DNA of 64,000 nt from CAYSPG01 sp964432885 (lineage in GTDB: Bacteria; Bacteroidota; Bacteroidia; AKYH767-A; OLB10), in the NCBI GenBank assembly GCA_964432885.1, contig CAYSPG010000020.1, forward strand, positions 4,354 through 68,353. Direction: 5' to 3'. Below are positions 35,665-43,704 of the stretch, piece by piece. Position 1 is the first letter of the stretch; each line of letters opens with the position of its first letter. Below the pieces are notes generated by a model. It was given only the letters and a program-made list of their open reading frames with translations, did no database searches and was not told where the DNA came from. The translations under genes were made by a program, and so were the position numbers.

Positions 35665-35922
35665 TTATTCTCGTCTATAGGTATTTCTCGCTGATTTCTT
35701 TTTGTTTTTTTTCATGCGCTTACGCACTTCTTTCTTTTGAATTTTCATGTGCTTTTCCAAAGCTTTCTTTTCAGCTTTCTCGGCTTTGCGTTTTGCAGCT
35801 GCCTTTTTTTTATCGGCTTCGCGTTGCGCTTTTATGCGGCTTTTGCCTCCGCTGTTTTCCTGTGCAGGAGATGTGATAGAAAGTGTAAATGTGAAAAGAA
35901 ATAGTAAGATGTATTTGAGCAT
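35665..35922 (-). CDS. Small secreted Lys/Ala-rich basic protein
   Basis: 85 residues from the ATG at 35922, which begins a clear signal peptide (MLKYILLFLFTFTLSITSPA, then Q). An upstream start would add ten polar residues before it. The mature part is almost wholly Lys, Ala, Arg and Glu in helical or coiled form (ADKKKAAAKRKAEKAEKKAL) and ends NTYRRE. Small exported basic proteins like this are common in Bacteroidota; the function is unknown. Binding to nucleic acid or anionic polymers is possible from charge alone. Confidence 0.65.
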   Translation of the reverse strand: MLKYILLFLFTFTLSITSPAQENSGGKSRIKAQREADKKKAAAKRKAEKAEKKALEKHMKIQKKEVRKRMKKNKKKSARNTYRRE

Positions 35923-35949
35923 ATTGATTTTTTTTGTGCGATTATGGCA

Positions 35950-36027
35950 CACGAATGACGCGGATGCAACTGATTTACGCTGATAAAAAAAAATCTGTGA
36001 TTATCCGTGGCATCCGCGTCATCCGTG
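35950..36027. repeat. 78-bp imperfect inverted repeat between divergent genes
   Basis: The left arm CACGAATGACGCGGATGC and right arm GCATCCGCGTCATCCGTG pair with one mismatch, and weaker pairing extends inward around an A-rich centre. The GC-rich arms contrast with AT-rich flanks, which fits a dispersed palindromic element. Confidence 0.8.
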
Positions 36028-36037
36028 AGTCATTTCC

Positions 36038-36045
36038 TATCTTTG
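36038..36045 (+). promoter_or_regulatory. -7 element of the lipoprotein gene
   Basis: TATCTTTG matches TAnnTTTG, 20 bp before the ATG at 36066. The upstream inverted repeat occupies the -33 region. Confidence 0.5.
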
Positions 36046-36065
36046 TTTTATAATTTCAAACGTAT

Positions 36066-36494
36066 ATGTTTATTTCAAACGCAAAAAGTGCTGGATTATT
36101 TTTTATGCTCACGTTATTGTTAGCAGGTTGTAAAAAAAAGAATGATGATGTGCCGGACACGTATGTAAACGTAACCATCTATACAACCGAGCCATCGTTT
36201 GCAAATCTTAATGCTGTTGGAGGCTGGATTTATGTGAATGCAGGTTACAAAGGAATAATTGTTTACCGCAAATCGCCACAGGATTTTGTAGCGCTTGAGC
36301 GCGCCTGCACCTTTGACCCCGAAAGCGCGTGTGATGGTGTAGTGGTACAATCGGATAATTTTTCGGCTAAAGATACTTGCTGTGGTTCTGTATTTCAAAT
36401 TTATGATGGGGCGGTAATTCAAAACCCTGCTTCATCACCACTAACACAATACAGGACAAGTTATGATGGAACTACGCTTCATATTTACAACTAA
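36066..36494 (+). CDS. Rieske-fold lipoprotein lacking the cluster-ligand histidines
   Basis: 142 residues. The lipobox LLLAGC gives lipidated Cys22. The mature part (VGGWIYVNAGYKGIIVYRKS, then DFVALERACTFDPESACDGV and KDTCCGSVFQIYDGAV, ending LTQYRTSYDGTTLHIYN) follows the layout of Bacteroidota Rieske (2Fe-2S)-like lipoproteins. In a true Rieske site the motifs are Cys-x-His and Cys-x-x-His. Here the first reads CTF and the second has CCGS without His, so a normal cluster cannot be bound. The remaining cysteines may form disulfides. It is likely a periplasmic-side outer-membrane lipoprotein. The function is unknown. Confidence 0.7.
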   Translation: MFISNAKSAGLFFMLTLLLAGCKKKNDDVPDTYVNVTIYTTEPSFANLNAVGGWIYVNAGYKGIIVYRKSPQDFVALERACTFDPESACDGVVVQSDNFSAKDTCCGSVFQIYDGAVIQNPASSPLTQYRTSYDGTTLHIYN

Positions 36495-36634
36495 ACCTAT
36501 TCCATTTAGCAGGTTATTTAGGTGCGTAATACTATTATAGTTATTAAAAGTCGGCTGTTTAAAACCCTTTTGCGACCTGTGTCATAAAATTATTACCAAG
36601 TGTAGTTTTACCAAAATTTTAACTCTAAACAAAA

Positions 36635-37504
36635 ATGAAAAAACTATTGCTATTGGCAACGGGCATTACACTGTGCCTTAGCGCTGTGGAGGCACAGCCT
36701 TATAAACAAACCGGTAAAGAAAACAACCTTCAGCTTCTGTTTGCACCTAACAGCAGCAGCCCTGTATCGCTTAACGGAGGTATTATGTATCGTAAATTTT
36801 TAAATCCAACTATGGCTGCACGCCTTGGCATTTGGATTGGCAGCGACAAAAGCACCAGCATTATAAACCAGGAAGGTGACACAGCAAATTTTGCAAAAGA
36901 AATGACTGTAAGTGGTGAATTTTTTAAAACCATTACCGTAAACACAGGCCTAAACCCCGAGGCAGTGATGGAAGAAAAAAGCAGTTCGTTTAGCATTCGT
37001 CCCGGTTTCGAAAAACACTTTGAAGGCACCGACAGGCTATCACCTTACATAGGTATCGAAATCATGTTTACACGCTCTAAATCCGAAACCACCAAAGATA
37101 CCCTCCTCATGGGCAACTACAGCACCGGTATCTATTACGACACCACCACTACCGATATTATCGTATCTGCCCCCTGGACTACACAAACACTTACCACCAA
37201 ATCGGGCAGCAAATCATTTGGCGTAAACCTTATTGCCGGCATGGATTTTTATTTTGCAAAAAACCTGTCTCTTGGCGCTGAGTTTGGCATAGGATTTTAC
37301 AGCACAAAATGGGACGATGTTGAAAGCGATCGCGTAGTTATTACCGATTCATCGCCAATAACAGGGCCTGATGCAAACTTTGTAAGTTCAACCATTGGCA
37401 CACACACCAGCACGGTTACCGATAACAATGCTGAGAAGAGAGGAAAATCATCAGGATTTTCGCCTAATGTAACTGCAAGACTTAAATTAGGTTGGTTGTT
37501 TTAA
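36635..37504 (+). CDS. Outer-membrane beta-barrel protein (OmpA/porin-like family)
   Basis: 289 residues. The signal peptide is about residues 1-20 (MKKLLLLATGITLCLSAVEA). The remainder alternates hydrophobic and polar residues in strand-like segments (KHFEGTDRLSPYIGIEIMF, GVNLIAGMDFYFAKNLSLG) and ends in a strand with terminal Phe (ARLKLGWLF), typical of barrels. It has no plug or peptidoglycan-binding domain. A TAGTTTTA element (36603-36610) could be its -7 box and a terminator follows. The role is unknown. Confidence 0.8.
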   Translation: MKKLLLLATGITLCLSAVEAQPYKQTGKENNLQLLFAPNSSSPVSLNGGIMYRKFLNPTMAARLGIWIGSDKSTSIINQEGDTANFAKEMTVSGEFFKTITVNTGLNPEAVMEEKSSSFSIRPGFEKHFEGTDRLSPYIGIEIMFTRSKSETTKDTLLMGNYSTGIYYDTTTTDIIVSAPWTTQTLTTKSGSKSFGVNLIAGMDFYFAKNLSLGAEFGIGFYSTKWDDVESDRVVITDSSPITGPDANFVSSTIGTHTSTVTDNNAEKRGKSSGFSPNVTARLKLGWLF

Positions 37505-37528
37505 ACCACTGATTAGAATATTAATTGC

Positions 37529-37562
37529 AAAAAAAGGTTGCACCTACGTGCAGCCTTTTTTT
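37529..37562 (+). terminator. Rho-independent terminator
   Basis: AAAAAGGTTGCAC pairs with GTGCAGCCTTTTT (one G-U pair) around CTAC, with a T run. It follows the beta-barrel gene by about 25 bp. Confidence 0.88.
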
Positions 37563-37716
37563 ATTTTAAACAATTGGATGGTAAAATATTTTTCAATTAC
37601 AATTAGCACTTAAAAAAAGCAATGCGAAAAATGATGCGGAGATTATTAGCTTATTAAAAGTATATTAGCGCCTCTAAAAAAATTAATTGTTTAGTAATAG
37701 TAACATAACCTGTCCC

Positions 37717-39789
37717 ATGAAAAAAATTTTATGTCTTATTGCCATACTTTTTTCTTCTTTTGCTTATGCGCAAACTTACACCGGTAGTGGTGGTGCTATT
37801 CCTGATAACGGCCCTGTAACCGCATTTCCTTGTGTGGTTACTGGCCTGTCTCCAGCCCTTATTGATTCTACGTATGGAGTTGAAGAAGTTTGCATAACCA
37901 TATTGCATACCTACGATGGTGATTTAAACATACAACTACAATCACCTGATGGCACCATTACCGATTTATCATTGCAAAATGGTGGTAGCGGAAATAATTA
38001 TTGGGGTACATGTTTTAACAATACCGCTTCAACAAATATTACTGCAGGTAATCCTCCATTTATTGGAAATTACGTTCCACAATATTTTTTAGGAAGTGTA
38101 AACAACGGGCAAAATGCAAACGGAACCTGGAATTTACTTGTACAGGATGTGTATGCAACTGATGTAGGTAACGTAATTTCATGGAATATCACCTTTAGCA
38201 ATACACCCGCACAACCATTTGTTTTTTCATCATCAAACTTACCTATAGTTGTGATTAATACTTCTGGGCAAATAATTCCCGATGACCCAAAAATTGATGC
38301 ACACATGGGGATAATTAATAACGGTGTGGGAGTAAGAAATTACATTAGTGACCCGTTTAACGACTACAACAACAAAATAGGAATTGAAATTCGCGGAAGC
38401 ACTTCCCAGCAGTTTCCACAAAAGCAATACAGTATTGAAACACGCGATACTGCAAATATTGAACACGATACACTAGTTCTTGGTATGCCATCAGAAAATG
38501 CATGGGTGCTTTATGCGCCTTACAACGACAAAACATGCATGCGCAATTATTTGAGTTATAACATTGCCAACCAAACAGGACATTATGCATCACGCACTGT
38601 TTTTTGCGAATTGGTTTTAAACGGTCAATACAAAGGCATTTATGTAATGATGGAAAAAATTAAACGGGATAATAACCGAGTTGACATTGCAAAACTTTTA
38701 CCTGCCGATACTATAGGAGATCAACTTACAGGCGGATACATTTTTAAAATTGACAAGTTTACCGGAAGCGGTGGCGGGGGATGGAATTCAAACTACCCTA
38801 CTTCAGCAGGCGGAAATGTTTATTTTCAGTACGAATATCCAAATGATGTGGATATTATGCCACAACAGGCAAGCTACATACATTCATATGTTGATTCGTT
38901 TGAGTACGCGCTTAACGCAAGTTACTTTCGCACAGATAGTGGCTATACTAAATATGCCGACATGAATTCGTTTATTGATTATTTTATTTTAAACGAAGCC
39001 AGCCGAAATGTTGACGGTTACAGGCTAAGTACTTTTTTATACAAACAAAAAGACAGCGATGGAGGAAAACTTTTTGCCGGTCCAGTCTGGGATTATAACC
39101 TTGCCTGGTGGAATGCCGATTATTGTCAGGGTGATTATACCACCGGTTGGGCTTATAACTTTAATAATGTTTGTGGAGGCGATCCATCACAGGTTCCTTT
39201 TTGGTGGAACAGAATGTTACAGGACACTTCGTTTACCAAAGCATTAAAATGCCGGTGGATAAGCCTGCGGCAATCTATTTTACATACCGATACCATTAAC
39301 GCATTTATTGATAGTGCCGCATTTTATCTGGATGAAGCCAAAGGCCGCCACTTTACATCGTGGCCTATATTAGGGACTTATGTTTGGCCAAACCCATCGC
39401 CTATACCTATTGATTATGCCGGAGAAATTGCAGCATTAAAAAACTGGATTCAACAGCGATTTGCATGGCTTGACGCAAACATTCCTGGAATTTGTACATT
39501 GACAAATATGGTAACATTGGGTAAAGGCAACGATGACATAAAAATTTTTCCAAACCCTTTTGATGATCAATTAAAAATTTGGTTAGGGTCTGAAACCAAT
39601 CAGGAAATTAATGTTGAATTGTTTGATGCAGCCGGAAAAAAAATACATCAATGCAAACCCACAAAATTATTTGCCGGAAAAAATACACTTGCATTTGATT
39701 TTGCAGACTCACACATTCAACATGGAATTTATTTTTTAAAAATTACCGGCAAATACAATACCCATAATTTTAAGGTAATTAAAAATTAA
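37717..39789 (+). CDS. T9SS-secreted CotH-kinase-family protein with P-domain-like N-terminus
   Basis: 690 residues from the ATG at 37717, which opens a signal peptide (MKKILCLIAILFSSFAYAQ). A TTG 30 bp earlier would put polar residues before it. Residues about 20-165 form a proprotein-convertase P-like beta domain (TYDGDLNIQLQSPDG). Residues about 175-560 are a CotH kinase domain (KIGIEIRGSTSQQFPQKQYS, YKGIYVMMEKIKRD, GPVWDYNLAWW with the metal-binding Asp region). The last 75 residues are a sorting domain (IKIFPNPFDDQLKIW). CotH phosphorylates spore coat proteins in Bacillus; secreted homologues may phosphorylate surface proteins. It ends 1 bp before convergent fkbM-like. Confidence 0.88.
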   Translation: MKKILCLIAILFSSFAYAQTYTGSGGAIPDNGPVTAFPCVVTGLSPALIDSTYGVEEVCITILHTYDGDLNIQLQSPDGTITDLSLQNGGSGNNYWGTCFNNTASTNITAGNPPFIGNYVPQYFLGSVNNGQNANGTWNLLVQDVYATDVGNVISWNITFSNTPAQPFVFSSSNLPIVVINTSGQIIPDDPKIDAHMGIINNGVGVRNYISDPFNDYNNKIGIEIRGSTSQQFPQKQYSIETRDTANIEHDTLVLGMPSENAWVLYAPYNDKTCMRNYLSYNIANQTGHYASRTVFCELVLNGQYKGIYVMMEKIKRDNNRVDIAKLLPADTIGDQLTGGYIFKIDKFTGSGGGGWNSNYPTSAGGNVYFQYEYPNDVDIMPQQASYIHSYVDSFEYALNASYFRTDSGYTKYADMNSFIDYFILNEASRNVDGYRLSTFLYKQKDSDGGKLFAGPVWDYNLAWWNADYCQGDYTTGWAYNFNNVCGGDPSQVPFWWNRMLQDTSFTKALKCRWISLRQSILHTDTINAFIDSAAFYLDEAKGRHFTSWPILGTYVWPNPSPIPIDYAGEIAALKNWIQQRFAWLDANIPGICTLTNMVTLGKGNDDIKIFPNPFDDQLKIWLGSETNQEINVELFDAAGKKIHQCKPTKLFAGKNTLAFDFADSHIQHGIYFLKITGKYNTHNFKVIKN

Positions 39790-39790
39790 A

Positions 39791-40684
39791 TTATTTGCAT
39801 TCAGCAATAATATCGTAGTGGCATTGGTCAAAATTATCATTCGGTGTAATGCCATGATTATTTAATGCATGACGGATTGTATAACCAAGTCCGTTTAAAT
39901 AAGACACAAGCTCTGCAGCCGAATTATTATGCTCTTTTAAATTTTCATTATCCAGTTCAATAAACATAGCTGGCTTATTTTTTTTGATGGTTTGCTCAGC
40001 GCCTCTCAGCACTTTTAATTCATAACCTTCAGCATCCATCATTATAAAATCAATTCTGAGTGAATTATTTTTTTCAACAAACGAGTCGAAAGAAACCACC
40101 TCTACAGGTGATGAGTTATAACTTATGTCGACATTTTCCAACAAGCGATTCATACCGCTGTTAATTTCAAATACGGTATATAAGTTGGCAATTTTGTTTG
40201 CATCACCCAATGCAAGTTGATGGGCATGTATGTTATTGATATTATTAAGAGAAATATTTTTTAATAGTTTTTTAAATGTTGGTGGTGATGGTTCAAATGC
40301 AATTACTTTTCCTGGCTCACCAACCAGTCTTGAAAACATAAGTGTTGTTTCACCAATATTTGCACCTATGTCCACAACAGTAAAACCGGGTTTTATCATT
40401 TTGTACAATATATTGCGTGGTTGTTCCGAATGACCAAAATAAATATAATGGTCAATCATTTCATGTAAATCAAGTTCCCAATAAAAATTGTTGCGAAAAA
40501 CTTTTCTTATTGTATTGCCTTTAAATAAATAACTTGGAGGCACAAATTTGCCTATAAACGAATCGGGCTCACTGCCCTGCGTGGTGTATGCTAAAATAGT
40601 TTCAAAAGGCTTTACAGTAAAAATACGCCTTAAAAAATTCAGCACCTTTGTTTTCAGTGAAAGCGTAAAGGCATATTTGCTCAT
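39791..40684 (-). CDS. FkbM-family methyltransferase
   Basis: 297 residues. The SAM-binding motif VVDIGANIGETTLMF (about 105-120) and the acidic loop AFEPSPPTFKKL follow the FkbM pattern, and DFIMMDAEGYELKVLRGAE is the family's post-motif. Members methylate hydroxyl groups of sugars or other small molecules, often in polysaccharide synthesis. There is no neighbouring glycan gene, so the substrate is open. The leader contains a 9-bp inverted repeat (40687-40730) overlapping a CAAAAATA -7 element on the minus strand. Confidence 0.88.
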   Translation of the reverse strand: MSKYAFTLSLKTKVLNFLRRIFTVKPFETILAYTTQGSEPDSFIGKFVPPSYLFKGNTIRKVFRNNFYWELDLHEMIDHYIYFGHSEQPRNILYKMIKPGFTVVDIGANIGETTLMFSRLVGEPGKVIAFEPSPPTFKKLLKNISLNNINNIHAHQLALGDANKIANLYTVFEINSGMNRLLENVDISYNSSPVEVVSFDSFVEKNNSLRIDFIMMDAEGYELKVLRGAEQTIKKNKPAMFIELDNENLKEHNNSAAELVSYLNGLGYTIRHALNNHGITPNDNFDQCHYDIIAECK

Positions 40685-40686
40685 TG

Positions 40687-40733
40687 TTTTGTCGGCTATG
40701 TTTTAAAAGCAATTTTGATTACCGACAAAAATA
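40687..40733 (-). promoter_or_regulatory. Leader inverted repeat and -7 element of the fkbM-like gene
   Basis: TTTTGTCGG (40687-40695) and CCGACAAAA (40722-40730) are perfect inverted copies. The second overlaps minus-strand TATTTTTG (40733-40726), a full -7 match. The repeat could be an operator over the promoter or an RNA hairpin in the leader. Confidence 0.45.
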
Positions 40734-40773
40734 AAATTATTGCACTGAGGACGTATTTTTTATTTTAAATAAC

Positions 40774-41448
40774 TTAAATGTCAAATTTGTATCCTATTCC
40801 TTTTACGGTTTTTATCGAATCATCACCTAACTTTTCTCTTATTTTTCGAATATGCACGTCAATGGTTCTGTCACCAACAATAATATCAGTACCCCATACG
40901 CGGCTCAAAATATCTTCGCGCGTAAAAACTTTTCCGGGCTTTGAAGTCAGCAGTGCAAGCAATTCAAATTCTTTTCGTGGAAAAGTTAATGATTCACCAT
41001 TTTTGTGAACAAGATATTGCTCGCGATCTATTTCCAAATTTCCAATTTTAAATCCGGGTTCGCTTCCATTTATACTAAATCTTCTAAGCAGTGCTTTTAT
41101 CCTGCTCATAAGCACACGCGGTTTTATAGGTTTACTTATATAGTCATCTGCACCAACATCAAAGCCTGCAATTTGCGAATAATCTTCGTTGCGTGCAGTA
41201 AGAAAAGTAATAACCGTGTTTTTAAGCGAGGGCACTGTGCGCATAATGCGACAAGCCTCAATGCCATCCATAACCGGCATCATAATATCCAATATAATAA
41301 TATGTGGAATTTGTTTTTTTGCTATCTCAATTGCCTCGGCACCATTTTTTGCAAGAAATACCTGATAGCCTTCTTTTTTTAAATTGTATTCCATAAACTC
41401 CAGTATATCCGGCTCATCGTCCACAATCAAAATTTTATAGGTATTCAT
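40774..41448 (-). CDS. OmpR/PhoB-family response regulator
   Basis: 224 residues from the ATG at 41448; a longer TTG-type start would overlap the promoter. The receiver domain has Asp10-Asp11 (ILIVDDEP), phospho-acceptor Asp54 (IILDIMMPVMDG) and the Lys of YISKPIKP. The winged-helix effector domain covers about 125-224 (FPRKEFELLALLTSKPGKVFTR, VHIRKIREKLG, VKGIGYKFD). No histidine kinase is adjacent. Three 11-bp direct repeats with the spacing used by this family lie in its promoter, so autoregulation is likely. The PhoB-like regulation type is inferred; phosphate control is not shown. Confidence 0.93.
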   Translation of the reverse strand: MNTYKILIVDDEPDILEFMEYNLKKEGYQVFLAKNGAEAIEIAKKQIPHIIILDIMMPVMDGIEACRIMRTVPSLKNTVITFLTARNEDYSQIAGFDVGADDYISKPIKPRVLMSRIKALLRRFSINGSEPGFKIGNLEIDREQYLVHKNGESLTFPRKEFELLALLTSKPGKVFTREDILSRVWGTDIIVGDRTIDVHIRKIREKLGDDSIKTVKGIGYKFDI

Positions 41449-41469
41449 CGTTTCTGTTTTTCTCTGCTG

Positions 41470-41527
41470 CAAAATTAGTCTTTCAGTTATGTATGTATTG
41501 TTACTGTAACATTACCGTAATGTTAAC
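41470..41527 (-). promoter_or_regulatory. Promoter with three 11-bp operator repeats upstream of the PhoB-family regulator gene
   Basis: Minus-strand TAATTTTG (41477-41470) is a full -7 match. The -33 region holds three adjacent 11-mers: GTTAACATTAC (41527-41517), GGTAATGTTAC (41516-41506) and AGTAACAATAC (41505-41495), sharing xxTAAYRwTAC. Direct repeats every 11 bp in place of a -33 element are the classic layout for OmpR/PhoB-family activators. Confidence 0.75.
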
Positions 41528-41639
41528 AATGACAACTTTAATTGGAGTCATAAAACGCGAAATAAAAATAAAATGCCGGTTATATAATTTTAAATTATAG
41601 GTACTATTACCCAATGCCCAATGTCTGATTGGCAATTGC

Positions 41640-41647
41640 TATTTTTG
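41640..41647 (+). promoter_or_regulatory. -7 element of paaG
   Basis: TATTTTTG ends 8 bp before the ATG at 41656, supporting that start and a very short leader. Confidence 0.5.
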
Positions 41648-41655
41648 CCATTACA

Positions 41656-42438
41656 ATGGAAAACAAATTTATTTTATTTACCAACCAAAACGCTGTTGCC
41701 ACCATAAAATTAAACAGGCCCGATAAGTTTAACAGCTTTAACCGCCAAATGGCTTTAGAAATGCAAAATGCATTGGAGCAGTCATCAATTGACAAAAGTA
41801 TTCGTGCAGTTTATATTACCGGAGAGGGCAAAGCTTTTTGTGCCGGACAGGATTTATCCGAAGCCATTGATGCCAGCGGCCCTGGTATTAAAAAAATTGT
41901 TGACGAACATTATAATCCAATTATAAAACACATTCGTGAAATTGAAAAGCCTGTAATATGTGGTGTAAACGGAGTGGCGGCCGGAGCCGGAGCCAACATT
42001 GCATTGGCATGCGATATAGTTTTGGCTGCAACATCTGCAAGTTTTATTCAGGCATTTAGCAAAATTGGTTTGATACCGGATAGCGGAGGCACTTTTTTTC
42101 TCCCACGATTAATTGGCTGGCAGCGCGCAGGGGCATTAATGATTACAGGAGATAAAATTATGGCTGACGAAGCATTAAAAATGGGTATGATTTATAAAGT
42201 TTTTGAAGATGCCGATTTGCAAGCAAAGGCTGCTGAGTTTACCACTATGCTATCACAAATGCCTACCAAAGGCATTGGGTTAACCAAGCGGTTGCTAAAC
42301 TCATCTCATACCAATAACCTTAATGAACAACTACAGGCCGAATTGCTTCAACAGGTTAGCGCAGCTAACAGTTACGACTATAACGAAGGAGTAAATGCAT
42401 TTTTAGAAAAACGTAAACCTGTTTTTAAAGGAGAGTAA
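41656..42438 (+). CDS. paaG: Enoyl-CoA hydratase/isomerase, PaaG-like epoxyphenylacetyl-CoA isomerase
   Basis: 260 residues from the ATG at 41656; an upstream TTG would lie before the -7 promoter element. The crotonase fold has the oxyanion-hole motifs GKAFCAGQDLSE and NGVAAGAGANIALACDIV, and the DSGGTFFLPRLIGW segment with the typical Asp. Length and sequence fit PaaG, which converts ring-epoxidised phenylacetyl-CoA to the oxepin form. Its stop overlaps the start of the 3-hydroxyacyl-CoA dehydrogenase gene by one base (TAATG), so the two are co-translated. A general enoyl-CoA hydratase is the alternative. Confidence 0.8.
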   Translation: MENKFILFTNQNAVATIKLNRPDKFNSFNRQMALEMQNALEQSSIDKSIRAVYITGEGKAFCAGQDLSEAIDASGPGIKKIVDEHYNPIIKHIREIEKPVICGVNGVAAGAGANIALACDIVLAATSASFIQAFSKIGLIPDSGGTFFLPRLIGWQRAGALMITGDKIMADEALKMGMIYKVFEDADLQAKAAEFTTMLSQMPTKGIGLTKRLLNSSHTNNLNEQLQAELLQQVSAANSYDYNEGVNAFLEKRKPVFKGE

Positions 42439-43610
42439 TGGAAATAAATAACGCATTAATAGTTGGGGTTGCCGGTGCAGGCGCAATGGGTGCAGGCATT
42501 GCACAGGTGGCAGCTACCGCTGGACATAAGGTTATAGTTTACGACTCGTTTGACAATGCACTTGAAAAAGCCGCTGCTAAACTAAAAGCAGATTTAAAAA
42601 AACTTGAAGAAAAAGGGAAACTCACTTTTGAAAAATCTACCCTTATCTTATCCCGCATAACATTTACCAACACGCTATCAGATTTTAAAAACTGTAATGT
42701 TTTTATTGAAGCAGTTATTGAAGACCTTTTGGTAAAACAAAAATTATTTACCCAGGTTGAAGAAATTGTTTCGCAAAATTGTGTGCTTGCAACCAATACA
42801 TCTTCATTGCCTGTAATTGCCATTGGTTCCAATTGTAAAAAACAAGACAGGATTATTGGATTGCATTTTTTTAATCCGCCAACCTTAATGCAGCTAGTTG
42901 AAATTATTCCAACCTTTAATACAGTTCCATCGCTTGTTGAGGAAATGAAAACCCTAATGCGGCAGTGGGAAAAAATTGCAGTAGTTGCAAAAGATACACC
43001 GGGTTTTATTGTAAATCGCATAGCCCGCCCGTACTATGGCGAAGCTATAAGAATTTACGAAGAAGGAATTGCAGATTTTTCAACCATTGATAGTGCCATG
43101 AAAACCATAGGAGGCTTTCGCATGGGGCCCTTTGAGTTAATGGATTTTATTGGAAACGATGTAAATTACTTGGTTACTAAAACAGTTTTTGAACAAATGT
43201 TTTATGACCCACGGTATAAACCATCCATTACCCAACGCAGACTTTTTGAAGGAAAACTGTTTGGCAGAAAAAGCGGTAAAGGATATTACCAGTATCAAAA
43301 TGCCGAGATTAAAGACTTACCAAAACCCTCATCGGAAAAAGCAAACGAAATTTTTGAACGAATAATTTGTATGCTTATAAACGAAGCTGCAGAGGCACTT
43401 TATTTAAATATTGCATCAGCCAATGATATTGAACTTGCCATGACCAAGGGTGTAAATTATCCCAAAGGCTTACTGCATTGGGCTGACGAAATTGGAATTG
43501 ACAAAGTGCTGACCAAACTAACAGCACTCCAACAATGGTATGGTGAGGACCGATACAGGCCAAGTCCTTTGTTAAAGGAAATGAGTCAGAAGGTAAACAA
43601 TTTTTTTTGA
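42438..43610 (+). CDS. paaH: 3-hydroxyacyl-CoA dehydrogenase, PaaH-like
   Basis: 390 residues. The NAD-binding motif GAGAMGAGIAQVAATAGH lies at about 12-30, followed by IEAVIEDL and the active-site Ser/His segment (ATNTSSLPV, GLHFFNPPTLMQLVEI). A first C-terminal helical domain (DTPGFIVNRIARPYYGEA) and a second shorter one follow. In the phenylacetate pathway PaaH oxidises 3-hydroxyadipyl-CoA to 3-oxoadipyl-CoA. Its translational coupling with paaG and the nearby paaJ and paaY genes support this. It may also act in general beta-oxidation. It is shorter than E. coli PaaH. Confidence 0.85.
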   Translation: MEINNALIVGVAGAGAMGAGIAQVAATAGHKVIVYDSFDNALEKAAAKLKADLKKLEEKGKLTFEKSTLILSRITFTNTLSDFKNCNVFIEAVIEDLLVKQKLFTQVEEIVSQNCVLATNTSSLPVIAIGSNCKKQDRIIGLHFFNPPTLMQLVEIIPTFNTVPSLVEEMKTLMRQWEKIAVVAKDTPGFIVNRIARPYYGEAIRIYEEGIADFSTIDSAMKTIGGFRMGPFELMDFIGNDVNYLVTKTVFEQMFYDPRYKPSITQRRLFEGKLFGRKSGKGYYQYQNAEIKDLPKPSSEKANEIFERIICMLINEAAEALYLNIASANDIELAMTKGVNYPKGLLHWADEIGIDKVLTKLTALQQWYGEDRYRPSPLLKEMSQKVNNFF

Positions 43611-43647
43611 GAACTTAATTTTTATTAATTGGTTTGGCAATTTTAGC

Positions 43648-43677
43648 TTGACAGGGCTTTAATTGTTTGTAATATTG
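43648..43677 (+). promoter_or_regulatory. Promoter of the alpha-oxoamine synthase-like gene
   Basis: TTG (43648-43650) is followed after 19 bp by TAATATTG (43670-43677), one mismatch from TAnnTTTG. The ATG at 43705 follows after 27 bp. Confidence 0.6.
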
Positions 43678-43704
43678 CACACTGAAAAGCGAGGAAATTT
43701 TTTG

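Noticed and set aside
37687..37716. Longer start of the CotH-family protein
   Set aside because: It needs a TTG start and puts polar residues before the signal peptide.
42539..43021. 160-residue minus-strand ORF
   Set aside because: It lies wholly inside paaH on the other strand and has no supporting features.
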